Assembly (NCBI GenBank): GCA_945875925.1
Contig: CAMCME010000009.1
Span: 1-40,455 of the forward strand
Reading direction: 5' to 3'
Source: Rickettsia typhi
Lineage (GTDB): Bacteria; Pseudomonadota; Alphaproteobacteria; Rickettsiales; UBA1997
Length of the DNA stretch: 40,455 nt
The notes beneath the pieces were generated by a model. The model saw nothing but the letters and a program-made list of their open reading frames with translations, was not told the origin of the DNA and made no database searches. Positions 14,960-22,766 of this stretch are shown piece after piece. The position numbers and the translations under genes are program-made. How positions within the stretch are numbered: position 1 is the first letter of the stretch; every line of letters begins with the position of its first letter.

Positions 14960-16366
14960 TTATTTTTTCTTCTCTTCCACCACCACTTCCTCAAGCTCGG
15001 CGCCGCCGCCCAAGACTTTGTAAAGATTAACCAAATTTGTGATATATTCTTTTTTCGCGCTGGCCTGATTTTGTTTGGCAGTTAAAAAAGCAATTTGGGC
15101 GTCTAAAACATTCAGCGCGCTGCTGATTCCAACTTTATGTTTTGCTTCAGAAATGATGTTAGATTTTTCTCTAGCGCTTAAAATTGTGTCGTAAGATTTT
15201 AGCTGATTTGAGATTGCTTCTTTTTCAGCAAACTGGTCTAAAGCCTCGCGGAAAGAGGTTTGGATTGCTTTTTCATATTGGGCAATTTGCACTTTTTTGC
15301 GGGCATTGGCAATTGATAAATTAGCTAAATTTCTGCCGCCGCTGAAAATTGGTAAGTTAATTTGTGGCGTAAAAGTCCAAGTTTTTGAATCAAATAATCC
15401 ATCTAATTCACGCGATCTATAACCATAAGTTCCAGTCAAAGTAATTGAAGGAAAGAAAGCGGCGCGAGCTGCTCCAATATTCGCATTAGCGCTTTTTAAA
15501 CTATGTTCAGCTTGTTGCACATCTGGTCTTAAAAGCAGAGATTCTGATGGAACTAAATCAAGCAATTCTTCATTAATTCTAATGTCATTTAATTCTGTAT
15601 CTTGCGGCAAGGCCTTTTCATCAAAGGTTCCAGTCAAAACCATCAAAGCATTTTTATCTTGAGCAACTAATTTTTTATAAGTTTCAAAAGTGGTTTTAGC
15701 TGTTTCAATTGAGGCTGCCGCGGCTAGCAAATCAACTTGCGAATCGATGCCATTTTTATAACGAAGTTCAGTGAAATTAAATCTGTTGCTTTGGGCTTTT
15801 AAATTTTCTTCGGTGATTTTTAAAATTTTGCTATCAAGCAAAAGTTGCGCATAAGCATTTACGGTTTCAGCAATCACGGTGATTTTGGTGACATTGCGAG
15901 TTTCTTCGCTAGCTAAAAAATCTTCCAAAGCTGACTTTTTTAAACTTCTGAGTCGTCCAAAAAAATCCACTTCATAAGAGGTGAGGGTTAAATTGGCCCC
16001 AAATTGTTTTTTCGGCGTAAAGCCTGCAAATGCACTAGGCACGCCTTGGCGAGTTTCTGATCCAACAGCAGAAATTGTTGGCATTAAATTTGAACGAGCC
16101 ACGCCATGAGTTCCTTGTGCAACTTCAATATTTAAATTTGCCACTCGCAGGTCGCGATTATTGTCTAACGCCAGTTGAATCACTCTTTGTAAATCTGGAG
16201 ATTGAAAATATTGCTTCCAAGAAATTGTGGAAATTTTTTGTTTGTCAGCACTTGTAGGAGCAGCAAAAGGCACTTCAACTTCGGGTTGCTTATATTTTGG
16301 CGCCATGGTGCAGGCGGAAATTACAAAAATAGCGATTAATGGATTTAGGAAATTTTTTATTTTCAT
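14960..16366 (-). CDS. RND efflux outer-membrane factor (NodT/OprM-like lipoprotein)
   Basis: Lipobox-like ISACTMAPKYKQPEVEVP, LRVANLNIEVAQG, ARAAFFPSITLTGTYGY, FTPQINLPIFSGGRNLANL. Confidence 0.93.
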   Translation of the reverse strand: MKIKNFLNPLIAIFVISACTMAPKYKQPEVEVPFAAPTSADKQKISTISWKQYFQSPDLQRVIQLALDNNRDLRVANLNIEVAQGTHGVARSNLMPTISAVGSETRQGVPSAFAGFTPKKQFGANLTLTSYEVDFFGRLRSLKKSALEDFLASEETRNVTKITVIAETVNAYAQLLLDSKILKITEENLKAQSNRFNFTELRYKNGIDSQVDLLAAAASIETAKTTFETYKKLVAQDKNALMVLTGTFDEKALPQDTELNDIRINEELLDLVPSESLLLRPDVQQAEHSLKSANANIGAARAAFFPSITLTGTYGYRSRELDGLFDSKTWTFTPQINLPIFSGGRNLANLSIANARKKVQIAQYEKAIQTSFREALDQFAEKEAISNQLKSYDTILSAREKSNIISEAKHKVGISSALNVLDAQIAFLTAKQNQASAKKEYITNLVNLYKVLGGGAELEEVVVEEKKK

Positions 16367-16401
16367 CAGACAATATTTAAAAATTTTTTACTTTTCGAAT
16401 T

Positions 16402-16500
16402 CCACATTGTCATTTCGAACGAAGTGAGAAATCTCATGAGTCTTAAAATACGAGTTTCATCCTCATTAGATTTCTCACTTCGTTCGAAATGACAATGTGG
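16402..16500. repeat. Palindromic repeat family B, copy B1
   Basis: ccacattgtcatttcgaacgaagtgagaaatct ... agatttctcacttcgttcgaaatgacaatgtgg inverted arms. Confidence 0.92.
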
Positions 16501-16518
16501 AGCGAAATGACAGTTTTA

Positions 16519-19500
16519 TTACTGAGCAATTATCGCTTTTTTCTTCGCAATTCTCTCCACCAAAACATAAAACATCGGCACGAATAAAGTGGCCACAAAG
16601 GTAGCAAAAAACATACCACCCATCACGCCCACACCAATTGCTCTTTGGCTGGCCGAACCAGCGCCAGTTGCAGTGGCAAGTGGTGTAATACCAAGCATGA
16701 AGGCCATTGATGTCATCACAATCGGTCTGAATCTTTGTTTAATGGCGATCAAAGTTGCTTCGCGAATGTCATGACCTTTGTCGTAAAGACTGCGAGCAAA
16801 TTCTACGATCAAAATCGCGTTTTTGGCCGATAAACCAATGGTGGTTAAAAGACCAACTTGGAAATAAACATCATTACTCATGCCGCCAAGCATTGAGGCA
16901 AGAATTGCGCCCAAGATACCGAAAGGCACAACCAAAATTACTGAAAATGGAATTGACCAGCTTTCGTAAAGCGCGGCCAAAGATAAAAACACCACAATCA
17001 ATGAAATTGCATAAAGCCCCAAAGTTTGAGAGCCTGAAGATTTTTCTTCATAAGAAATTCCTGACCAAGCGTAATCAATGCCTTGAGGCAAAGTTTTGAT
17101 CATTTTTTCCATTTCTTGCATTGCTACCCCCGAGCTAACTCCCGGAACTGCTGCACCTTGAATATTGATTGATGAAGTGCCGTTAAAGCGTTCTAGCTTT
17201 GGTGATCCGAAGGTCCAATGCGCAGTAGCAAAGCTGTTAAATGACACCATTTCGCCTTCTTTGTTTTTTACATACCATCTTTTTAAATCGTCTGGATTCA
17301 TGCGATATGGGGCTTCAGCTTGTAGATAAACTTTCTTGATACGACCTTTATCAAGAAAATCATTCACATAAGAAGATCCCCAAGCGGTTTGTAAAGTTTG
17401 GTTAATGTCAGTAATTGTAAGGCCCAAAGCGGTGGCTTTTTCGTAATTGATGTCAATTTTATATTGCGCAACATCACTTAAACCATTTGGCCGAACACCA
17501 ATTAAAAGTGGGTTTTTAGCAGAAGCGCCAAGCAATTGATTTCGCGCTCCCATCAAGGCATTGTGGCCCAGGCCACTGCGATCAAGAAGTTGTAAATCGA
17601 AACCCGAAGCATTGCCAAGTTCACGAATTGGAGGTGGGAAAAATGTGAAGACAAAAGCATCTTTAATTTTAGATAAAGAACCCATAGCGCGGCCTGAAAT
17701 TGACGCCACACTTTGATCTGGTCTTTGCCTCTTACCCCAATCTTTTAAGCCGACAAATCCAAATCCAGAATTTTGTGAACGGCCAGCAAAACTAAATCCG
17801 GCAACGGTGAATAAATGATCAACATTTTCGGCTTCTTTTTCGAGAAAATAATCTTCCACTTTTTTCAAACTTTCAGTGGTGCGCTCTAAAGTTGAGCCAC
17901 TTGGCGTGTTCACCATCAAATACATCATTCCTTGATCTTCAGTGGGTAAGAATGAAGTTGGCATGCGGCTGAATAAGAAAACCAAGCCACCCACCATCAC
18001 CACATAAATCATCACAAATTTGAATAATTTTCCGATGATTTTGTCGGCGCTGTTAGTGTAAAAATTTCTAACCTGATCAAGTTTTTGGTTGAAGAAATTT
18101 AAGAAATTATTTTGAGATAATTTATTGCCATGTTCTTCATCTATTGCTGGTTTTAAAAGCGTGGCACATAAAGAAGGTGATAAAATTAAGGCGACTAAAA
18201 CCGAAAGCACCATCGCCGAAACAATTGTGATGGAAAATTGGCGATAAATTGCACCAGCCGATCCACCAAAAAATGCCATTGGAATGAATACTGCAGAAAG
18301 AACCAAAGCAATACCAACCAAAGCTCCAGTAATTTGTTTCATTGATTTTCTGGTGGCGTCCAAAGGCGATAATTTTTCTTCATGAATAATTCTCTCAACA
18401 TTTTCTACCACCACAATTGCGTCATCCACCAACAAACCAATGGCCAGAACTAGGGCAAACATGGTCAAAGTGTTGATGGTAAAACCGCAAGAAAATAAAA
18501 TTGCAAATGTACCAAGCAACACCACAGGAACTGCGATTGTAGGAATTAAAGTGGCGCGGAAATTTTGTAAGAAAAGCAACATCACCAAGAAAACCAAGAA
18601 GATCGCTTCAAGCAAAGTTTCAACCACACCTTTAATCGAAAGTTTGATGAATGGAGTTGAATCGTAAGGATAAATTACTTGCACACCTTTTGGTAAAAAT
18701 TGCGTCAGTTCAGTAACTTTGGCTTTCACGGCTTCAGCAGTTTTTAGGGCATTTGCACCACTTGCCAAAATTACCGCCATACCAGTGGCGGGATGTCTTT
18801 TATAACGCGCAACCGTGCTGTAACTTTGTGAACCAAGTTCAATTTTGGCTACATCTTTTAGGCGCACTTGCGAACCATTTTTATTCACACGCAAAATAAT
18901 TTTTTTGAAATCTTCGGCAGTTTTTAATTTTGATTGAGAAGTAATTGTGGCGTTAAGTTGTTGTCCTTTAACTGACGGCAAGCCGCCAAGTTGACCAGCG
19001 GAAACATCGGCATTTTGAACTTTTAAAGCAGAAATAACTTCAGCAGTTGTAAGATTATAACTGAAAAGTTTAGTTGGATTTAACCAAATTCTCATAGCGC
19101 GCGGATTACCAAAAATCGTAATATTTCCAACCCCGTCAATTCTTGAAATATTATCCTTCATGTCAGAAAGAAGAATGTCACCAAGCGCGCCTTCACTTAG
19201 CGAATCATCTTCTGAATAAAGACCAACTACTAATAAAAAGTTGTTATTAGCTTTGTTAACTTTCACACCTTGTTGTTGAACTTCTTGTGGAAGAAGCGGC
19301 ATTGCAGCCTGCAATTTATTTTGCACTTGCACTTGGGCAATATCAGGATTGGTTTTTGGCTCGAAGGTGAGGGTGATCATAACATTTCCGTCAGAGTCAC
19401 TGCTTGAAGTGAAATAGCGCAAAGAGTCAATTCCAGTAAGGCTTTGCTCGATAACCTGAGTTACGCTATTTTCTAAAGTTTCAGCAGAAGCACCAGGAAG

Positions 19501-19644
19501 TGCTGTAGAAATTGAAACTGAAGGTGGCGCAATATTTGGATATTGCTCAATCGGCATTTTGAACAAAGACAAAGCCCCAGCCATCATGATGATAATTGCT
19601 AAAACCCAAGAAAATATCGGGCGATTGATAAAGAAGTTGGACAT
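16519..19644 (-). CDS. RND multidrug efflux transporter permease (AcrB/HAE1 family)
   Basis: MSNFFINRPIFSWVLAIIIMMAGALSLFKMPIEQYPNIAPPSVSI; LAIGLLVDDAIVVVENVERI; AIGVGVMGGMFFATFVATLFVPMFYV. Confidence 0.97.
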   Translation of the reverse strand: MSNFFINRPIFSWVLAIIIMMAGALSLFKMPIEQYPNIAPPSVSISTALPGASAETLENSVTQVIEQSLTGIDSLRYFTSSSDSDGNVMITLTFEPKTNPDIAQVQVQNKLQAAMPLLPQEVQQQGVKVNKANNNFLLVVGLYSEDDSLSEGALGDILLSDMKDNISRIDGVGNITIFGNPRAMRIWLNPTKLFSYNLTTAEVISALKVQNADVSAGQLGGLPSVKGQQLNATITSQSKLKTAEDFKKIILRVNKNGSQVRLKDVAKIELGSQSYSTVARYKRHPATGMAVILASGANALKTAEAVKAKVTELTQFLPKGVQVIYPYDSTPFIKLSIKGVVETLLEAIFLVFLVMLLFLQNFRATLIPTIAVPVVLLGTFAILFSCGFTINTLTMFALVLAIGLLVDDAIVVVENVERIIHEEKLSPLDATRKSMKQITGALVGIALVLSAVFIPMAFFGGSAGAIYRQFSITIVSAMVLSVLVALILSPSLCATLLKPAIDEEHGNKLSQNNFLNFFNQKLDQVRNFYTNSADKIIGKLFKFVMIYVVMVGGLVFLFSRMPTSFLPTEDQGMMYLMVNTPSGSTLERTTESLKKVEDYFLEKEAENVDHLFTVAGFSFAGRSQNSGFGFVGLKDWGKRQRPDQSVASISGRAMGSLSKIKDAFVFTFFPPPIRELGNASGFDLQLLDRSGLGHNALMGARNQLLGASAKNPLLIGVRPNGLSDVAQYKIDINYEKATALGLTITDINQTLQTAWGSSYVNDFLDKGRIKKVYLQAEAPYRMNPDDLKRWYVKNKEGEMVSFNSFATAHWTFGSPKLERFNGTSSINIQGAAVPGVSSGVAMQEMEKMIKTLPQGIDYAWSGISYEEKSSGSQTLGLYAISLIVVFLSLAALYESWSIPFSVILVVPFGILGAILASMLGGMSNDVYFQVGLLTTIGLSAKNAILIVEFARSLYDKGHDIREATLIAIKQRFRPIVMTSMAFMLGITPLATATGAGSASQRAIGVGVMGGMFFATFVATLFVPMFYVLVERIAKKKAIIAQ

Positions 19645-19720
19645 TTATTAAATTTTTTTAATTGGCTTTTTAATTTGATTCTAAATTTTTTAAGGTGGTG
19701 TTTTGAATTGAATAAGCTAT

Positions 19721-19822
19721 TCGTCATCCTTGGGCGCTCTGGCGCCCGAGGATCTCATGAGTCTTAAAATTTGAGTTAAAAATTATGAGATCCTCGGCTC
19801 TTGCGAGCCAAGGATGACGAGT
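19721..19822. repeat. Palindromic repeat family B, copy B2
   Basis: tcgtcatccttgggcgctctggcgcccgaggatctcatgagtctta ... tatgagatcctcggctcttgcgagccaaggatgacga. Confidence 0.92.
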
Positions 19823-19863
19823 TTTTTTACTTTTTTTCTTCAGCTTTTTCCTCAACTTTTTCT

Positions 19864-20976
19864 TCAGTTTTTCCCTTCAGCCACAACCAACTGAACTGGA
19901 GTCACCTTCGTCCCATCAGCAATTTTTTGGAAACCTTCATAAACAATAACTTCTCCTTCACTTAAGCCATCAACCACCACCCAAGAGTCACCAGAAATTT
20001 GATCTGCTTTAATTGTGCGCGGTTTCACCACATTTTCTTTATCCACAACCCAAACAATCAAATTACCATCTGGCGCGCGGTTGGTGGCTCTTTGTGGAAC
20101 TGTTAAAGTCTCGCTAGATTTCAAATGCATACGAGCATTTACAAACATTCCCGGCATTAATTTTTTATCCTTGTTAGAAAACAAAGCTCTTAAGCGCACA
20201 GAATCAGTTCCTTCATCAACAAAAACTTCTGAGAATTTTAATTTGCCAATATTTTGATAAGTCGAATCTTCAGTAATTACGCTAACAGAAATATCTTTTT
20301 GATTACCAAGTTTAACTGCGTCTTTACTAGCTTGAGACATATCTACATAAATTGGATCAAGCTGCGCAATAGTAGTTAAAATTGTAGTTTGGTTTTCAGT
20401 TACCAGCATTCCTTCAGTGACATTTGATTTACCAATATAGCCAGAAATTGGTGCATAAATATTACCTTTTTTGGCATCAGATTGCGCTTGGCCCAAAGCA
20501 GAATTGGCATCTTCAAATTCTTGTTTGCTTATGGCATCTTGTTCTAACAAAATTTTGTAACGATCTCTTTTAGCGCGAATTGCCTTTAAAGTATTGTTAG
20601 AACCTTCTGCAGTATTTTGATAAGAAGATGGATCAATTTGATAAAGCATTTGTCCTTTCTTCACAAAGCTTCCTTCTGTGAAAGTTTGCTTCTTAATTAT
20701 TCCATCAATTTGTGGACGAATTTCTGCAATTTTAAAAGCCGAAACGCGCGCTGGCAATTCTACAAATAATTGCGGATTTTCTTTTGCCACAGTCACAACA
20801 GTCACTTCCACCGCACTATTTGTGCTTGCGTTAATTACATTTGCTTGATTGTATTTCGGTTTAATCCAAAAGAAATAGCCCGCTAAAATTACTAAAAAGC
20901 AAAAAATTACCGCTATTAATTTGCGGACAGAAAGATGCTTCGCCAAAGATTTTGGCTGTTTTGTTTTATGATTCAT
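19864..20976 (-). CDS. RND efflux periplasmic adaptor (AcrA family)
   Basis: EIRPQIDGIIKKQTFTEGSFVKKGQMLYQIDPSSYQ; IYAPISGYIGKSNVTEGMLV; LMPGMFVNARM. Start placed at Met14 of the ORF (MNHKTKQP) because the upstream Met overlaps the putative operator. Confidence 0.94.
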   Translation of the reverse strand: MNHKTKQPKSLAKHLSVRKLIAVIFCFLVILAGYFFWIKPKYNQANVINASTNSAVEVTVVTVAKENPQLFVELPARVSAFKIAEIRPQIDGIIKKQTFTEGSFVKKGQMLYQIDPSSYQNTAEGSNNTLKAIRAKRDRYKILLEQDAISKQEFEDANSALGQAQSDAKKGNIYAPISGYIGKSNVTEGMLVTENQTTILTTIAQLDPIYVDMSQASKDAVKLGNQKDISVSVITEDSTYQNIGKLKFSEVFVDEGTDSVRLRALFSNKDKKLMPGMFVNARMHLKSSETLTVPQRATNRAPDGNLIVWVVDKENVVKPRTIKADQISGDSWVVVDGLSEGEVIVYEGFQKIADGTKVTPVQLVVAEGKN

Positions 20977-21002
20977 AATATTTGAAAAATAGATCTGCTT
21001 GA

Positions 21003-21026
21003 TACATGCATACATGAATGTATGTC
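21003..21026. promoter_or_regulatory. Putative AcrR/TetR-type operator in the divergent efflux/tetR intergenic region
   Basis: TACATGCATACATGAATGTATGTC; imperfect palindrome with core CATACA-TGAA-TGTATG, between divergent adaptor and TetR genes. Confidence 0.7.
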
Positions 21027-21071
21027 TAATTAAGAACTTGAATAAATTATTTCACAAATACTTTCATTGCC

Positions 21072-21698
21072 ATGCTTAAAAAAGCTTTAGAGAAAAAAGT
21101 TAAAGATTCTGCCACCACTAAAAATGACATTTTACAAGCTGCAATTGATGTTTTTGTAGAAAAAGGTTTTGTGAAATCAACTCTTGAACAAATTGCCACC
21201 AAAGCAAGAGTTACAAGGGGTGCGGTCTATTGGCATTTTAAAAATAAGCATGACATTTTTGAAGCTCTTCACGAAAAATTACATCAACCTTTAACCTCTT
21301 CAATTCTTGAAGATATGAAGAAAAATTGTGATGATTCTTTATGTCAGTTAGAAAAGCTTTGTGTGAAATTGCTGATCGATTTGGATAATGATGAAGTGAG
21401 AAAAAAGATCTTGATGATCTTCTTTTGCAAATGTGATTATTCTTGCGGAATGGAAGATATTTTAGAAAAACAAAGAAAACAAAAGCTCAAAAATATTGAT
21501 TTATTTTCGCAATATTTTGATCGCGCTAAACAAAATAAAAATTTACCTGCCGATATTGATCCAAAAATTACCGCCATTTCTTTGGCTTGTTACATGTCGG
21601 GAATTGTTATTGAATATCTTAGAAATCCGCAGCTTTTCAACTTACAAAAACAAGCTCCTTATCTTATCAAACAATTCTTTTCTTCGTTTAAATCTTAA
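21072..21698 (+). CDS. TetR/AcrR family transcriptional repressor
   Basis: TKNDILQAAIDVFVEKGFVKSTLEQIATKARVTRGAVYWHFKNKHDIFEAL; divergent from the RND operon. Confidence 0.95.
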   Translation: MLKKALEKKVKDSATTKNDILQAAIDVFVEKGFVKSTLEQIATKARVTRGAVYWHFKNKHDIFEALHEKLHQPLTSSILEDMKKNCDDSLCQLEKLCVKLLIDLDNDEVRKKILMIFFCKCDYSCGMEDILEKQRKQKLKNIDLFSQYFDRAKQNKNLPADIDPKITAISLACYMSGIVIEYLRNPQLFNLQKQAPYLIKQFFSSFKS

Positions 21699-21749
21699 GA
21701 AATTTTTACAGATTGTCTCTTCTAAAAAATGCTGTCATTTCTAGAATAT

Positions 21750-21845
21750 TCTGTCATTTCGAGCGTAAGCGAGAAATCTCATGAGTTGAAACTCGGAGTT
21801 TAAAACTCATGAGATTTCTCGCTTACGCTCGAAATGACAATGTGT
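21750..21845. repeat. Palindromic repeat family B, copy B3
   Basis: ctgtcatttcgagcgtaagcgagaaatctcatgagtt ... aactcatgagatttctcgcttacgctcgaaatgacaa. Confidence 0.93.
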
Positions 21846-21900
21846 AGAATAAATGACAATCTGTAAAAAATGATAATGTGATGAATAACTGCTAAAAATA

Positions 21901-22671
21901 ATGTTAAAAAACTCTTCACAAAAACAACCTCCCAAAGAAATCGAAATTGCCGGAATTTCATTCTCTCTTTCACAAAAAAGAATCAGAAATTTACATTTAA
22001 GAATTTGTCCACCTTTTGGCGAAGTTAAGGTTTCTGCACCTTTGCGCTTTAGTCTGGCGCAAATAAAAAATTTCGTTATTCAAAAAATTGACTGGATAAA
22101 AGAAAAGCAAATTGAAATTCGTAATCGTAAATTTGTTGCGCCCGCGCCCTTAAAATTTCTTTCTGGTGAAAATCATTTTATTTTTGGCCAAAAATTTGAA
22201 CTGAAATTAGTTGAAGAAAGTTCGAAAAATAAAGTTGTGATCAATGAAAATTTTATCGAACTTCACATTAAAAATAGCGACAAAAAATTTGGACGAAAAA
22301 TTGCTAATGCTGCGGCGAGAGAGAAAATTTTAGATAATTTTTATCGCTCTGAATTGAAAAAAATTATTCCAGAATTTATCGAAAAATATGAGCAGAAAAT
22401 GCAAGTAAAAGTTGCAGAATTTGGTGTAAAAAAAATGACAACGCGCTGGGGAACTTGTAACCCGAAAGACCGCCGCATTTGGCTAAGTTTGGCTTTAGCC
22501 AAAAAACCACTTGGATGTTTAGAGATGATTATTACTCACGAAATGACGCATCTTTTAGAGCGCCGCCATAATAAAAATTTTTATGGCCTGATGACTAAAT
22601 TTATGCCTGATTGGAAAATTTGGGATGGTGAATTGAAAAGCTCTGGGCGCGAAAATCCTGTAATTGATTAG
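21901..22671 (+). CDS. YgjP-like (DUF45/SprT-like) metal-dependent hydrolase
   Basis: TTRWGTCNPKDRRIWLSLALAKKPLGCLEMIITHEMTHLLERRHNKNFYGLM; HEMTH zinc motif. Confidence 0.9.
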   Translation: MLKNSSQKQPPKEIEIAGISFSLSQKRIRNLHLRICPPFGEVKVSAPLRFSLAQIKNFVIQKIDWIKEKQIEIRNRKFVAPAPLKFLSGENHFIFGQKFELKLVEESSKNKVVINENFIELHIKNSDKKFGRKIANAAAREKILDNFYRSELKKIIPEFIEKYEQKMQVKVAEFGVKKMTTRWGTCNPKDRRIWLSLALAKKPLGCLEMIITHEMTHLLERRHNKNFYGLMTKFMPDWKIWDGELKSSGRENPVID

Positions 22672-22766
22672 ATTATTTTAACTTTCCCCAATTTTAATTT
22701 TTTTAGCCGCGTTTTATAAGGCCAAAATACGATGATGAAATATTATCTCATCATCGCATATGTTAT

